A stretch of 64,000 bases of DNA from Cellulomonas sp. ES6 (GCF_030053835.1 NZ_CP125655.1:2294001-2358000); one strand, 5' to 3'; counted from the first letter of the stretch, positions 34,453 to 47,311 are shown. The notes: generated by a model from the letters alone, not told the origin. Numbers and translations: made by a program.

Positions 34453-34572
34453 CTACTCGACCGGGTCGGTGACCTCGGCCCACAGGTCCCGGTCGTCGCG
34501 CTCGGCGGCGTACCGCGTCCAGGCGACGTATCCCGCGACGGCCACGGCCGTCAGGAGAAGGAGCTTCTTCAC
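34453..34572 (-). CDS. DLW-39 family small membrane protein
   Basis: 39 residues, exactly the length of the DLW-39 family. The sequence starts MKKLLLLTAVAVAGYVAWTR (a single membrane helix) and has the defining DLW in ERDDRDLWAEVTDPVE at the C-terminus. The GTG start has GGGGGGAA upstream. It lies between tRNA-Ala and tRNA-Ile on the same strand, its usual place beside gyrA in actinobacteria. Function unknown. Confidence 0.9.
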   Translation of the reverse strand: MKKLLLLTAVAVAGYVAWTRYAAERDDRDLWAEVTDPVE

Positions 34573-34595
34573 GGGTTCCCCCCAGGGCTCGGGAG

Positions 34596-34669
34596 TGGGC
34601 CTAAGAGGACTTGAACCTCTGACCTCTTCCTTATCAGGGAAGCGCTCTAACCGTCTGAGCTATAGGCCC
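34596..34669 (-). tRNA. tRNA-Ile (anticodon GAT)
   Basis: 74 bases, CCA not encoded. Acceptor GGGCCTA/TAGGCCC, D-arm GCTCAGACGGTTAGAGC, anticodon stem CTTCC/GGAAG around CTGATAA (anticodon GAT) and T-arm AGAGGTTCAAGTCCTCT. It is followed on the same strand by the DLW-39 gene and tRNA-Ala. Confidence 0.95.
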
Positions 34670-34693
34670 GTGGCACGGCTGGCGTGCCGGACG

Positions 34694-34723
34694 AGACTAC
34701 CCCAGCAGGGGCTGCCCGCCCAA
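34694..34723 (-). promoter_or_regulatory. Promoter of the tRNA-Ile/DLW-39/tRNA-Ala unit
   Basis: On the - strand TTGGGC (34723-34718) and TAGTCT (34699-34694) with an 18-bp spacer resemble -35 and -10 elements, ending 25 bases before tRNA-Ile. Confidence 0.5.
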
Positions 34724-34731
34724 ACCGCGGG

Positions 34732-35429
34732 TCACTCGTCCGTCATCGTGACGTGCACGCCACCGACCAGCGCGGCGGTGATGTTGTACAGGAACGCCCC
34801 GATGGTGGACAGCGCGGTGATGAGGAAGACGTCGACGACCGCGACGAGCGTCGCCACCGAGATGACCCGGTCGAACTCGACGTACTGCATGAGGTCGAAG
34901 TCGGAGTCCGCGAGGATCTCGACGATCAGGCCGTTGAGCTTGGCGAACACCTCGAGCCCGTCGAGCGTCAGCCACACCACCGCGGCCGCGACGACGATCA
35001 TGATGCCGATCGCGACGGACATGAGGAACGACAGCTTCATGACCGACCACGGGTCCACCCGGGAGATCGCGAGCCGGACGCGCCGCGGACCGGAGCCGCT
35101 CAGCGACGGGCGCGGGGCGGCCGCGGCGTCGGCGTCACGCGCGGGGCGCGCCGCCGGCTTCGTGGCGGTCGCGGTGCCGGAGGCCGTGCCGCCGGCGGGG
35201 GAGGCGGACGGCGCCGCCGGCCCGGAGGGCGCACCGGCGGGCTTGCCCGACGTCGCGGGCTTGCCGCTCGCGGGCCTGGCCGGGGCGGACGCCGAGCCGC
35301 GGGGCGCGGTGGGCGTGGCCTGCGTGGACCCGGCGCCGCGCGGCGAGGTCTCGGTGGCCGTGCGGCCGCCCGACGGCTTCTCGGACGCGTCCCCGGCCTT
35401 GCGCGGCGGGATCGACGGAGGCGTGTCGC

Positions 35430-35433
<4 letters not shown>
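34732..35433 (-). CDS. DUF3566 membrane protein downstream of gyrA
   Basis: 233 residues. A long Pro/Ala/Ser-rich, probably disordered N-terminal half (1-115) precedes the DUF3566 domain (about 118-233), which starts [20 protein letters not shown] and has two membrane helices ([20 protein letters not shown] and a second near [12 protein letters not shown]) with an extracytoplasmic [12 protein letters not shown] loop. It overlaps the gyrA stop by four bases, so it is translationally coupled. DUF3566 proteins occur after gyrA throughout actinobacteria; no function is established. Confidence 0.92.
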
Positions 35434-38042
<2,609 letters not shown>

Positions 38043-38107
38043 AGGTCAGGGTCCTTCGGTGGGACGGGGCCCGGCACGCACGCAGCCGGCCGGGCGGGTC
38101 GGGCAGG

Positions 38108-40165
38108 TCAGATGTCGAGGAACCGCACGTCGCGCGCGTTGCGCTGGATGAACGAGCGGCGGGACTCGACGTCCTCGCCCATGAGCACGGAGAAGATCTC
38201 GTCCGCCGCGGCCGCCTCGTCGAGGGTGACCTGCAGCAGGGTGCGGTGCTCGGGGGACATGGTGGTCTCCCAGAGCTCCGAGTAGTCCATCTCGCCCAGA
38301 CCCTTGTAGCGCTGGATCCCGTTGTCCTTGGGGATCCGCTTGCCGTTCGCCTGGCCGTCGGCGAGCACGGCGTCCCGCTCCCGGTCGGAGTACACGTAGT
38401 CGTGCGGGGCGTTCGACCACTTGATGCGGAACAGCGGCGGCTGCGCCATGTACACGTGGCCCTTGAGGATCAGCTCGGGCATGTACCGGTACAGCAGCGT
38501 CAGCAGCAGCGTGCGGATGTGCTGGCCGTCGACGTCGGCGTCGGCCATGAGCACGATCTTGTGGTACCGCAGCTTCGACAGGTCGAAGTCCTCGCCGATG
38601 CCCGTGCCGAACGCCGTGATGAGCGCCTGGACCTCGGCGTTGCCGAGCGCCCGGTCGAGGCGGGCCCGCTCGACGTTGAGGATCTTGCCGCGCAGCGGGA
38701 GGATCGCCTGGGTCTGCGGGTTGCGCCCGCGGACCGCCGAGCCGCCGGCGGAGTCGCCCTCGACGATGAAGATCTCGCACTCGGCCGGGTTGTTGGACTG
38801 GCAGTCCTTGAGCTTGCCGGGCATCGAGTTCGACTCGAGCAGGCCCTTGCGGCGGGTGGCCTCGCGCGCCTTGCGGGCGGCGATGCGTGCCTGGCTGGCC
38901 TGGATGGCCTTGCGGATGACGTCCCGCGCCTCGGTCGGGTGCGAGTCCAGCCAGTCGCCGAGCTGCTCGTTGACGACGCGCTGCACGAACGTCTTGGCCT
39001 CGGTGTTGCCGAGCTTGGTCTTGGTCTGGCCCTCGAACTGCGGCTCGCCGAGCTTGACCGAGATGACCGCCGTGAGGCCCTCGCGGATGTCGTCGCCCGT
39101 GAGGTTGTCGTCCTTGTCCTTGAGGATGCCCTTGTCGCGCGCGTAGCGGTTGACCAGCGAGGTCATCGCCGCGCGGAAGCCCTCCTCGTGCGTGCCGCCC
39201 TCGGTGGTCGAGATCGTGTTGGCGTACGTGTGCACCGACTCGGAGTACGCGCTCGTCCACTGCAGCGCGATCTCGACCGAGATCTTGCGCTCGGTGTCCT
39301 CGGCCTCGAAGTCGATGACCTCGGGGTGCACCAGGTCGACCTTCTTCGCGGAGTTCAGGTGCTTGACGTAGTCGACCAGGCCGCCGTCGTACTTGTAGAC
39401 CACCGTGCGGGCGGCGGCCGGGGCCGCGTCGTCGCTCCCCGCGACCTCGTCCTCGGTGTCGGCGTGCTGCGGGCGCTCGTCCGTGAGCGTGATCCGCAGG
39501 CCCTTGTTGAGGAACGCCATCTGCTGGAACCGCGAGCGCAGCGTCTCGAAGTCGTAGTCGACGGTCTCGAAGATGCCGGGGTCGGCCCAGAACGTCTGCG
39601 ACGTGCCGGTCTCCTGCGTGGGCTCGCCGCGGCGGAGCTCGCCGGCCGGCTTGCCGCCGTCCTCGAAGTCCTGCTCCCACGTGTAGCCGTCGCGCTTGAC
39701 GACGGTCTGGACCCGCGTGGACAGGGCGTTGACGACGGAGATGCCGACGCCGTGCAGACCGCCGGAGACCGCGTAGCCGCCGCCGCCGAACTTGCCGCCC
39801 GCGTGCAGGATGGTCATGACGACCTCGACCGTCGGGCGGCCCTCGGTCGGGTGGATCGCGACGGGGATGCCACGGCCGTTGTCGACCACGCGCACGCCGC
39901 CGTCGGCGAGCAGCGTGACCTCGATGTGGTCGCAGTAGCCGGCGAGCGCCTCGTCGACCGAGTTGTCGACGACCTCGTAGACGAGGTGGTGCAGGCCGCG
40001 CTCACCGGTGGAGCCGATGTACATGCCGGGACGCTTGCGGACGGCCTCGAGGCCCTCGAGCACCGTGATCGCGGAGGCGTCGTAGGCGGGAGTCCCGTCC
40101 ACCGCCCTCGCCGGTGCGTTCGGGTCGTCGACGGCAGGTCCGGTGGAGGGGCTCTGGTCAGCCAC
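38108..40165 (-). CDS. gyrB: DNA gyrase subunit B
   Basis: 685 residues from a GTG with GAGGAG some eleven bases upstream. GHKL ATPase motifs include [29 protein letters not shown] and [15 protein letters not shown]; the TOPRIM domain has EGDSAGGSA and [14 protein letters not shown]. An insertion rich in Asp/Ala (near residues 230-245) lengthens a surface loop. It provides the ATPase half of gyrase. A candidate -10, TACACT at 40301-40296 on the - strand, lies 131 bases upstream. It precedes gyrA in a gyrBA operon, the usual order. Confidence 0.98.
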   Translation of the reverse strand: MADQSPSTGPAVDDPNAPARAVDGTPAYDASAITVLEGLEAVRKRPGMYIGSTGERGLHHLVYEVVDNSVDEALAGYCDHIEVTLLADGGVRVVDNGRGIPVAIHPTEGRPTVEVVMTILHAGGKFGGGGYAVSGGLHGVGISVVNALSTRVQTVVKRDGYTWEQDFEDGGKPAGELRRGEPTQETGTSQTFWADPGIFETVDYDFETLRSRFQQMAFLNKGLRITLTDERPQHADTEDEVAGSDDAAPAAARTVVYKYDGGLVDYVKHLNSAKKVDLVHPEVIDFEAEDTERKISVEIALQWTSAYSESVHTYANTISTTEGGTHEEGFRAAMTSLVNRYARDKGILKDKDDNLTGDDIREGLTAVISVKLGEPQFEGQTKTKLGNTEAKTFVQRVVNEQLGDWLDSHPTEARDVIRKAIQASQARIAARKAREATRRKGLLESNSMPGKLKDCQSNNPAECEIFIVEGDSAGGSAVRGRNPQTQAILPLRGKILNVERARLDRALGNAEVQALITAFGTGIGEDFDLSKLRYHKIVLMADADVDGQHIRTLLLTLLYRYMPELILKGHVYMAQPPLFRIKWSNAPHDYVYSDRERDAVLADGQANGKRIPKDNGIQRYKGLGEMDYSELWETTMSPEHRTLLQVTLDEAAAADEIFSVLMGEDVESRRSFIQRNARDVRFLDI

Positions 40166-40373
40166 GGGCGGTGGTGCTCCTCAGTTCTCACACGCGGCGG
40201 AGGCGCCCCTCTGCCCGGCGGGAGAGCGGATCACTCCACGACGACGGAGATCGTGCGTCCTGGACCGGCGCAGACGCGCCAGGATGTCACTCCACAGTGT
40301 ACCCGGCCCCGCGCCGGAACCCCCGTCGAACCGCGGGCCTGTGGATGCGTTCCCGCGGGCCCGTCCCGCGGGG

Positions 40374-41006
40374 TCAGCCCCAGGTGTCCCGCGCGCCGCG
40401 CCCGCGCACCGAGCGCCTGCCGCGGCCGAAGCCCGGACCGGCCGGTCCCAGCACCCTGACCTCCTGGACCACGCCCTCGCCGACGTCCTCCGACAGCCGC
40501 CGGACCAGCTGCGGCGCGAGCAGCTTGAGCTGCTGGGCCCACGCCGAGGAGTCCGTCCGCACCACCAGCACCCCCTCGGTGAACGTCTCCGGCGTGCAGT
40601 GGTCGGCGATCTGGTCGCCCACGACGTCCCGCCAGCGGCCGATCACCCCGCCGACGGACACCTCCTGCACCCAGCCGCGGTCGCGGAACAGCGAGGCCAT
40701 CGTGCTGGACACCGTCTGCGGGTCGCGGGGGTGCAGGCCGGGGCCCCCGCGCTCGGCCGGCGACAGGGGCGAGCGGCCGCGCGCCTGCTCGCCGGGGCGG
40801 TACCCCTTCGAGCGGGCGACCGCACGGAACCGCGCGAGGGAGGTGCGGGCCATCTGGGCGGGCGGTGTGACGTCGAGCTGCTCGCACACGGGGACGGCGG
40901 GGTCGAGCACGGGGGAGCCGGTCGAGGCGTCGGGTGCGTCACCGGCGGCCGGCCCTCCGGCCGGGTCCTCGGGGGCGGTCCCGCCCGGGACGTCAGGCGA
41001 CGACAC
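40374..41006 (-). CDS. DUF721 (DciA-like) protein
   Basis: 210 residues. The N-terminus is Pro/Ala/Gly-rich; the DUF721 core lies at about 100-190 (VGGVIGRWRDVVGDQIADHC, GVLVVRTDSSAWAQQLKLLA). DUF721 proteins include DciA, the loader/companion of DnaB helicase in bacteria lacking DnaC, so a role in helicase loading at the origin is likely. The GTG start has GGAGG upstream and lies inside the end of recF (14-base overlap). The tail is Arg/Gly-rich (GRGRRSVRGRGARD). Placement between recF and gyrB is standard. Confidence 0.9.
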   Translation of the reverse strand: MSSPDVPGGTAPEDPAGGPAAGDAPDASTGSPVLDPAVPVCEQLDVTPPAQMARTSLARFRAVARSKGYRPGEQARGRSPLSPAERGGPGLHPRDPQTVSSTMASLFRDRGWVQEVSVGGVIGRWRDVVGDQIADHCTPETFTEGVLVVRTDSSAWAQQLKLLAPQLVRRLSEDVGEGVVQEVRVLGPAGPGFGRGRRSVRGRGARDTWG

Positions 41007-42246
41007 GGGCGACCTCCGACGCCAGCACGTCGAACCGCGCGCCCGCCAGGCGGTCCGGGACGTCGCCCGGCACCGCCGCCGTGACGAACACCTGCCGCGC
41101 CCCGGCGACCATCTCCGCCAGGCGCGCCCGCCTCCGGGCGTCGAGCTCGGCGAACACGTCGTCGAGCATGAGCACCGGCTCGCCGTCCGGCCCGCTGTCC
41201 GCGACCCAGAGCGCCGCCGGGTCGTCGTCCGTCCCCGCGCGCGGGCCGTGCGTGAGCAGGTCGTACGACGCGAGCCGCAGCGCCAGGGCGAACGACCAGG
41301 ACTCGCCGTGGCTGGCGTAGCCCTTCGCCGGGAGGTCGCCCAGCACGAGCGTCAGGTCGTCGCGGTGCGGGCCGACCAGGCAGACGCCGCGCTCCAGCTC
41401 CTTCGGGCGGACGCGCGCCAGGGCCTCGAGCATCTGCGCCTCGACCTCGGCGTGACCCGCGCCGGCGTGCGGCCCGGCGCCGGGTGCCCGGGGAGCGGGG
41501 TCGGCGTCCTCCCCGGCCCCGAGGGTCGACGCGAGCGACGACCGGTAGTCCACGCGGGCCGCCCCCTGGCCCTCGCTCACGCGCTCGTACGCGTCGCCCA
41601 CGTACGGGTCGAGGGCAGTCACCACCGCCTGCCGGGCCACGACCACCCGGGCCCCGAGCTCCGCCAGCTTCGCGTCCCAGACGTCCAGCGTGCTCAGGTC
41701 GAGGTTCGCGCGGGAGCCGCGGTAGCCGGCCGCCGACTTCAGCAGCGCGGTGCGCTGCCGCACCACGCGGTCGTACTCGGAGAACACACCCGCGAGCCGC
41801 GGCGTGACCTGCACCGCCAGCTCGTCCACGAAGCGCCGGCGGCCGTCCGGGTCCCCCTTGACCAGCGCGAGGTCCTCCGGCGCGAACAGCACCGACCGCA
41901 GCGCGCCGACCACGTCGCGGGCCCGCGACGGCGCGCCGTTGAGCTTCACGCGGTTGGACCGGCCCGACCCGAGCTGGATGTCGATCACCAGCGCCCGCTC
42001 GGACCCGTCGTCCTGCGCGCGGACGATGCGCGAGCGCACCACGGCCGCCGGCGCGCCCGCCCGCACGAGCGGGGCGTCGGTCGGCACGCGGTGGCTCGAG
42101 AACGTCGAGACGTACCCGATCGCCTCGACGAGGTTCGTCTTGCCCTGCCCGTTCGGCCCGACGAGCGCGGTGATCCCCGGCTCGAAGGTCAGGTCGACCT
42201 GGTGGTACGACCGGAAGTCCGTCAGGGACAGGTGCGAGACGTACAT
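40993..42246 (-). CDS. recF: RecF DNA repair and replication protein
   Basis: 417 residues. Walker A at about 30-37 (GPNGQGKTN) follows LSLTDFRSYHQVDLTFEPG; the ABC-type signature and Walker B appear as YASHGESWSFALALRLA and LMLDDVFAELD. RecF helps load RecA on gapped DNA through RecOR. The ATG at 42246 is the family start; ribosome binding is weak, but gnd ends only ten bases upstream, so coupling is likely. An Asp/Pro/Ala-rich insertion (about residues 240-268) is typical of actinobacterial RecF. Confidence 0.96.
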   Translation of the reverse strand: MYVSHLSLTDFRSYHQVDLTFEPGITALVGPNGQGKTNLVEAIGYVSTFSSHRVPTDAPLVRAGAPAAVVRSRIVRAQDDGSERALVIDIQLGSGRSNRVKLNGAPSRARDVVGALRSVLFAPEDLALVKGDPDGRRRFVDELAVQVTPRLAGVFSEYDRVVRQRTALLKSAAGYRGSRANLDLSTLDVWDAKLAELGARVVVARQAVVTALDPYVGDAYERVSEGQGAARVDYRSSLASTLGAGEDADPAPRAPGAGPHAGAGHAEVEAQMLEALARVRPKELERGVCLVGPHRDDLTLVLGDLPAKGYASHGESWSFALALRLASYDLLTHGPRAGTDDDPAALWVADSGPDGEPVLMLDDVFAELDARRRARLAEMVAGARQVFVTAAVPGDVPDRLAGARFDVLASEVARVVA

Positions 42247-42256
42247 CGACGCGGCG

Positions 42257-43189
42257 TCAGCCCTCCGAGCGCACGCCCGACGGGGCGTCGCCGGAGATCG
42301 GGGCGCCCGCGGCACGGACGGCGTGCCCGCCGAACTGCTGGCGCAGCGCGGCGACGGCCTTCATGGCCGGCGACTCCTCCTGGCGGGACTGGAACCGGGC
42401 GAACAGCGCGGCCGTGATGACCGGGAGCGGGACCGCGGCCTCGATCGCCTCGTCGACCGTCCACCGGCCCTCGCCCGAGTCCGCGACCCAGTCGTCGATC
42501 GCCTCGAAGTCCTGGTCCTCCTCGAGCGCCTTGACCAGCAGCTCCAGCAGCCAGGACCGCACGACGGTGCCGCGCTGCCAGGCCTTCATGGTGCCGGCCA
42601 CGTCCGTGACGATGTCCTTGGCCGCCAGCAGCTCGTAGCCCTCGGCGTACGCCTGCATGAGGCCGTACTCGATGCCGTTGTGCACCATCTTCGCGTAGTG
42701 CCCGGCACCCACCGCGCCCGCGTGCACGAAGCCCTCCTCGCGGGGGCCCTCGGGGCGCAGCGCGTCGAACACCGGCATCACGCGCGCGACCTGCTCGGCG
42801 TCACCGCCGACCATGAGGCCGTAGCCGTTGGCGAGCCCCCACACGCCGCCCGAGACGCCGACGTCGACGAAGTGGATCCCCCGCTCGCCGAGCTGCGCGG
42901 CGTGCCCCTTGTCGTCGCCGAAGTACGAGTTGCCGCCGTCGATGACGAGGTCGCCGGCGCCGAGCAGGCCCGCGAGCTCCTCGATCACGCCGTGCGTGAC
43001 CTCACCGGCCGGGACCATGACCCAGACGACGCGGTCGCCCTCGGGCAGGGCGGCGACCAGGTCGGCCAGCGACGCGACGTCGGAGACCTCCGGGTTCCGG
43101 TCGTACCCCGTGACCTCGATCCCTGCGCGCCGCATCCGGTCGCGCATGTTCGCGCCCATCCTGCCCAGACCCACCAGGCCGATCCGCAT
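42257..43189 (-). CDS. gnd: 6-phosphogluconate dehydrogenase (decarboxylating), short type
   Basis: 310 residues, the length of the short GntZ/YqeC-type enzyme often found between dnaN and recF in actinobacteria. The N-terminal Rossmann fold has GLVGLGRMGANM, then WVMVPAG, VIDGGNSYFGDD, and the substrate/catalytic segment AGHYAKMVHNGIEYG. It converts 6-phosphogluconate to ribulose 5-phosphate and CO2, giving NAD(P)H. The cofactor preference cannot be read with certainty. The ATG has GTGGAG upstream. Its metabolic role is unconnected to replication; placement is conserved but unexplained. Confidence 0.94.
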   Translation of the reverse strand: MRIGLVGLGRMGANMRDRMRRAGIEVTGYDRNPEVSDVASLADLVAALPEGDRVVWVMVPAGEVTHGVIEELAGLLGAGDLVIDGGNSYFGDDKGHAAQLGERGIHFVDVGVSGGVWGLANGYGLMVGGDAEQVARVMPVFDALRPEGPREEGFVHAGAVGAGHYAKMVHNGIEYGLMQAYAEGYELLAAKDIVTDVAGTMKAWQRGTVVRSWLLELLVKALEEDQDFEAIDDWVADSGEGRWTVDEAIEAAVPLPVITAALFARFQSRQEESPAMKAVAALRQQFGGHAVRAAGAPISGDAPSGVRSEG

Positions 43190-43348
43190 CGCTCCACCTC
43201 TCGTCGCCCGCACGTCCCCCGCCCCTGCGGGCAGGTCCAGGACGTGGTGTTCGTCCGCCATTGTCCTGCGGCGTCCCGGTGTTGACGACCGATGCCGGGT
43301 GCCTCGCCGGTCACACCGGCCTGCGATCGGCCTGCGGCCGGCCCGGCG

Positions 43349-44479
43349 TCAGGAGGCGAAGCGGATGGGGACCAGCAGGTAGCGGTAGTCCTTGAGGTCC
43401 TCGCCCTCGAGCGACTCCTGGCCCGTGAACTCCACCGGCTTGTTGGGGTGCGTGAACGACAGCCGCACGAACGACGTGGTGAGCGCGCCGAGCCCGTCGA
43501 GCAGGAACTGCGGGTTGAACGCCACGGCGATGTCCTCGCCGACGAGCGTCGCCTCGAGCGCCTCGGACGCCTGCGCGTCGTCGCCCTGGCCGGCATCGAG
43601 GACGACCTGGCCCTCGGTGAACGTCAGGCGGATCGGCGTGTTGCGCTCGGCCACGAGGGCGACGCGCTTCGCCGCGTCCGCCAGCAGCTGGGTGTTGACC
43701 ACGGCGTGGATGGGCGACTCGTCCGGGAACAGCCGGCGCACGGCCGGGTAGTCGCCGTCGACGAGCAGCGACGTCGTGTGGCGGCCGCCGGCCTCGAACC
43801 CGATGAGGTCGACGCCCTGGCCGGTGGCGAGGCCGACGGTCACCGAGCCGGAGGCGCCGAGCGACTTCGCGGCGTCGGACAGCGTGCGGGCGCGGACGAG
43901 GGCGACCTCCGAGGCGTCCGGGAAGGCGGGCTTCCACGTCATCTCACGCAGCGCCAGGCGGTAGCGGTCGGTCGCCAGGAGCGTGACCTTCTCGCCCTCG
44001 ATCTCCACGCGCACGCCGGTGAGCAGGGGGAGGGTGTCGTCACGGCTGGCCGCGACGGTCACCTGGGCGACCGCGCGGGTGAGCTCGTCGCCGTCCACCG
44101 TGCCGCTGAGCGGGGGCATGGCGGGCAGCTGCGGGTAGTCCTCGACGGGCATCGTCAGCAGGGTGAAGCGGCTGGCGCCGCAGGTGACGGAGACCTTCGT
44201 GCCGTCGAGCGACACGTCCACCGGCTTGGCGGGCAGGGCGCGGGAGATCTCGGCGAGCAGGCGCCCCGACACCAGGACGGTGCCCGGCTCGCTGACGTCG
44301 GCAGGGATCTCGGAGCGCGCGGACACCTCGTAGTCGAAGCTCGCGAGACGGAGCGTGCCGTCGGTGTCCGCCTCGATGCGGACGCCGGCCAGGACGGGGA
44401 CCGGGGGACGGGTGGGCAGGCTGCGGGCGATCCACGTGACGGCTTCTGCGAGGACGTCGCGTTCGACGCGGAACTTCAT
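43349..44479 (-). CDS. dnaN: DNA polymerase III beta sliding clamp
   Basis: 376 residues with the three repeated clamp domains; MKFRVERDVLAEAVTWIARS begins the family consensus, and the C-terminus ends YRYLLVPIRFAS. The dimeric ring tethers polymerase III to DNA. The ATG at 44479 fits the family; the longer upstream frame lacks homology. It lies downstream of dnaA across the oriC region and 159 bases before gnd, where a small hairpin (GCCGGT-CAC-ACCGGC at 43306-43320) may terminate. Confidence 0.97.
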   Translation of the reverse strand: MKFRVERDVLAEAVTWIARSLPTRPPVPVLAGVRIEADTDGTLRLASFDYEVSARSEIPADVSEPGTVLVSGRLLAEISRALPAKPVDVSLDGTKVSVTCGASRFTLLTMPVEDYPQLPAMPPLSGTVDGDELTRAVAQVTVAASRDDTLPLLTGVRVEIEGEKVTLLATDRYRLALREMTWKPAFPDASEVALVRARTLSDAAKSLGASGSVTVGLATGQGVDLIGFEAGGRHTTSLLVDGDYPAVRRLFPDESPIHAVVNTQLLADAAKRVALVAERNTPIRLTFTEGQVVLDAGQGDDAQASEALEATLVGEDIAVAFNPQFLLDGLGALTTSFVRLSFTHPNKPVEFTGQESLEGEDLKDYRYLLVPIRFAS

Positions 44480-45234
44480 GCCCCACCCTCTCGGTCGGGG
44501 GATCGGAGGATCCCTGCTGGTGCTGCTCGGTGCTCGGCGACCCCCGCGGGGCGCGTCGAGGGCGCTCAGGGGTCCCCCGAACACTACGCGAGTGACCAGG
44601 CCTCCGGTACCGACGAACGGGGGCTGTGGATGAGCGTCGCGGGCCTCTGGCGTTCGTCAGGACGGCACCGGAGGGCGGTCGTGGCGTGCGCGGTCGGGTG
44701 CCGGCCGACGGCGGGCTCGTCCGGGAGCCTCCTGACGACGGATCCGGCCGCCCCGACGTCGTCCCCAGGGTGGGACGCAGGAGCCCGTGAGCGGTCCGGG
44801 GCCGGTGCAGGGGCGGACGGTCCGCGGAGCGCCCGGCAGAGCACTGACGGGTTGTGGATCTTCTCCTTGGGTAACGGTCGTCGTCGTCTTCGCTTCTGTG
44901 GAACCTGGGGACCGACGACGTCGTCCCAGGTCAGACGCCCGATCGGCATGTGCACGAACGCTGTGGACCCGCTGGGGACGACGCAGCCGGACGGGGACGG
45001 AGCCCGCGGCGTCCTTCTGCGTCCCCAGAACCCGTAGGACGCGTCCACACGAACTGAGGGGGTCATCCACCGGTATCCACAGACTCGTCCACAGGTGTGA
45101 GTAATCGTCCCACCGCTCCTTCGTGCTCTGGTTGAGGCTGAGACACGGGACCTCCGGCCCGGGACGCGCAGGACCCCCGCGCGGGCGTCCGGGCGGGGGT
45201 CCTGGTGAGGGTCGTGGGGAACGGCGGCGACGGC
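44480..45234. other. oriC: Chromosomal replication origin region (oriC) between dnaA and dnaN
   Basis: 755 bases without a gene. It holds TCCACA-type DnaA boxes in both orientations: TGTGGATGA (44625-44633), TGTGGATCT (44853-44861), TGTGGAACC (44897-44905), TGTGGACCC (44962-44970), GCGTCCACA (45041-45049), GTATCCACA (45073-45081) and TCGTCCACA (45085-45093). A relatively AT-rich stretch lies near 44850-44905. The dnaA terminator occupies 45170-45203. The arrangement (dnaA and dnaN flanking, box cluster closer to dnaA) is the standard actinobacterial origin. Exact unwinding site not determinable by eye. Confidence 0.9.
45170..45203 (-). terminator. Hairpin terminator of dnaA
   Basis: An 11-bp perfect stem (AGGACCCCCGC at 45170-45180 with its complement at 45193-45203), 12-base loop, 32 bases after the dnaA stop, facing into oriC. 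Confidence 0.75.
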
Positions 45235-46704
45235 TCAGCCGCGGCTCTCCTGCTTGATGCGGTTGGTGAGCTCGGTGACCTGGTTGAAGATCGAGCGGCG
45301 CTCCGCCATGAGCTCCCGGATCTTCCGGTTCGCGTGCATGACGGTCGTGTGGTCGCGGCCGCCGAACGCCTGGCCGATCTTCGGCAGCGACAGGTCCGTG
45401 AGCTCCCGGCACAGGTACATGGCGATCTGCCGGGCCGTGACCAGCACCCGGGAGCGCGACGAGCCGCACAGGTCCTCGATCGTCAGGCCGAAGTACGCCG
45501 CGGTCTGGCCGATGACCGCCGTCGCCGTGATGTCGGCCTGGTCCTCGTCGGTGATGAGGTCCTTCAGCACGATCTCCGCCAGCGAGAGGTCCACCTGCTG
45601 CCGGTTGAGGTTCGCGAACGCCGTCACCCGGATGAGGGCGCCCTCGAGCTCGCGGATGTTCGTGGAGATCTTCGACGCGATGTACTCCAGCACGTCGTCG
45701 GGCGCCTGCAGCTTGTCGTTCGCGGACTTCTTGCGCAGGATCGCGATCCGCGTCTCGAGGTCCGGCGGCTGCACGTCCGTGATGAGGCCCCACTCGAACC
45801 GCGACCGCATGCGGTCCTCGAAGCCGTTGAGCTGCTTCGGCGGCAGGTCGGAGGTGATCACGACCTGCTTGTTCGCGTTGTGCAGGGTGTTGAAGGTGTG
45901 GAAGAACTCCTCCATCGTCTGTTCCTTGCCCTGCAGGAACTGGATGTCGTCGATGAGCAGGACGTCCACCTCGCGGTAGCGGCGCTGGAACGCGCCGGCC
46001 TTGCCCTCGCCGATGGAGTTGATGAAGTCGTTCGTGAACTCCTCGGAGTTCACGTAGCGCACGCGGACCGACGGGTACAGGTTGCGCGCGTAGTGGCCGA
46101 TCGCGTGCAGCAGGTGCGTCTTGCCGAGCCCGGAGTCGCCGTAGATGAACAGCGGGTTGTACGCCTTCGCGGGTGCCTCGGCGACGGCCACCGCCGCGGC
46201 GTGCGCGAAGCGGTTGGACGAGCCGATGACGAAGGTCTCGAACAGGTACTTCGGGTTGAGCCGCGCCGGCTCGACGCTCGGGGTGGGGCCGGCGGGCTCG
46301 CGACGGAACGGCTCGGGGCGGGCCGGCTCCGGCACGCTGACCTCGGTAGCCGTGGCCGGGCCGGGGCCGGGGTCGCCGTCCTGGTCCGCCGGCCGTGCCG
46401 GGGGCGGGCCGGCGGTGAGCGCCTCGCCGCCGCCGTCGAGCGACGGGTCGACCGTGATGGCGAAACGGGCCTCGCGGCCGAGCGCCGCGGCCAGCGCCTC
46501 CGTGACCTCCTGGCGGACGCGCGTCTCCAGGTAGTCCTTGGTGAGGTCGTTGCCGACCGCCAGCAGCATCGTGCCGTCGAGCAGGCCGAGCGGCTTCGCC
46601 AGCCGCACGAACGCGAGCTGACGGGGGGTGATGTCGGGGCTCACCTCGAGCTGCGCCATGGCGGCCGACCAGACCTGGCCCAGCTGATCGTCCTGTCCTG
46701 ACAC
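45235..46704 (-). CDS. dnaA: Chromosomal replication initiator protein DnaA
   Basis: 489 residues from a GTG preceded by GAGG at good spacing. Domain I lies at about 8-85, a Pro/Gly-rich domain II linker at about 90-145, the AAA+ domain at about 150-370 with Walker [10 protein letters not shown] (189-197) and Walker [14 protein letters not shown], and the C-terminal DNA-binding domain with [15 protein letters not shown]. It binds DnaA boxes and opens oriC. The box-rich region 46705-46890 upstream suggests autoregulation. Confidence 0.98.
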   Translation of the reverse strand: MSGQDDQLGQVWSAAMAQLEVSPDITPRQLAFVRLAKPLGLLDGTMLLAVGNDLTKDYLETRVRQEVTEALAAALGREARFAITVDPSLDGGGEALTAGPPPARPADQDGDPGPGPATATEVSVPEPARPEPFRREPAGPTPSVEPARLNPKYLFETFVIGSSNRFAHAAAVAVAEAPAKAYNPLFIYGDSGLGKTHLLHAIGHYARNLYPSVRVRYVNSEEFTNDFINSIGEGKAGAFQRRYREVDVLLIDDIQFLQGKEQTMEEFFHTFNTLHNANKQVVITSDLPPKQLNGFEDRMRSRFEWGLITDVQPPDLETRIAILRKKSANDKLQAPDDVLEYIASKISTNIRELEGALIRVTAFANLNRQQVDLSLAEIVLKDLITDEDQADITATAVIGQTAAYFGLTIEDLCGSSRSRVLVTARQIAMYLCRELTDLSLPKIGQAFGGRDHTTVMHANRKIRELMAERRSIFNQVTELTNRIKQESRG

Positions 46705-47173
46705 CTGTACCTCGTCGCTGCCGTCGTGAGTCGCGTGGTCGAGTGTCGCACGCCCCGTCCGTGCGTCCACAGACTTGTCCACACCTGTGGGTCACGCGGG
46801 TTCACGCCGGATCCCGGCCGTCGCGGCGGCTGGAGGCCCCCTCAGGTGCGGCGTTGTCCACAGGACCGGACGACTCTGTCCACGGGGTGGGGACCGGTCG
46901 CTGCGGGACGCATCGAGCGTCGATGCTAGTGGCCGTCGCAGCCCGGCGGGAGGGGGTGGGCCCGACGGGGTGGGCGCCGCGGCCCGCACCCGGCTCCGTC
47001 GCGGTTTGACCCCCGTGCGCGGGCGTCGTAACGTTGACCAGCCTTCCTGATGGCTCCTGCTGGCGTGCCCCGACGTCGGCCGCGTCGACGACGTGGGTAC
47101 CGGAGCAGTCGAGCACGGGCACACAGACCTGGCCGGACGTCCGGCCGATGCACCGAAGTACTTGGAGACCATC
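46705..47173. promoter_or_regulatory. dnaA-rpmH intergenic region with DnaA boxes
   Basis: 469 bases without a gene between divergent dnaA and rpmH. DnaA boxes: GCGTCCACA (46763-46771), TTGTCCACA (46775-46783), TTGTCCACA (46854-46862), plus near matches TGTGGGTCA (46786-46794) and CTGTCCACG (46876-46884). TTGTCCACA is the consensus for high-GC actinobacteria. These sites probably regulate dnaA and form part of the bipartite origin. TAGCAT at 46928-46923 on the - strand is a possible dnaA -10. Confidence 0.8.
47006..47034 (+). promoter_or_regulatory. rpmH promoter
   Basis: TTGACC (47006-47011) and TAACGT (47029-47034) with a 17-bp spacer, a good vegetative promoter, leaving a leader of about 130 bases before rpmH. 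Confidence 0.7.
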
Positions 47174-47311
47174 GTGAGCAAGCGGACCTTCCAGCCGAAC
47201 AACCGGCGTCGCGCCAAGACCCACGGCTTCCGTCTGCGCATGCGGACCCGTGCCGGCCGCGCGATCCTCGCCGCCCGCCGGCGCAAGGGTCGCGCCGAGC
47301 TGTCGGCCTGA
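47174..47311 (+). CDS. rpmH: 50S ribosomal protein L34
   Basis: 45 residues from a GTG with GGAGA upstream. The sequence ([20 protein letters not shown] then [20 protein letters not shown]) is the highly conserved, very basic L34. It is part of the large ribosomal subunit. First gene of the rpmH-rnpA-yidD-yidC-jag unit and divergent from dnaA, as in almost all bacteria. A long leader precedes it and may carry regulation, though no known element is recognised. Confidence 0.98.
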   Translation: MSKRTFQPNNRRRAKTHGFRLRMRTRAGRAILAARRRKGRAELSA

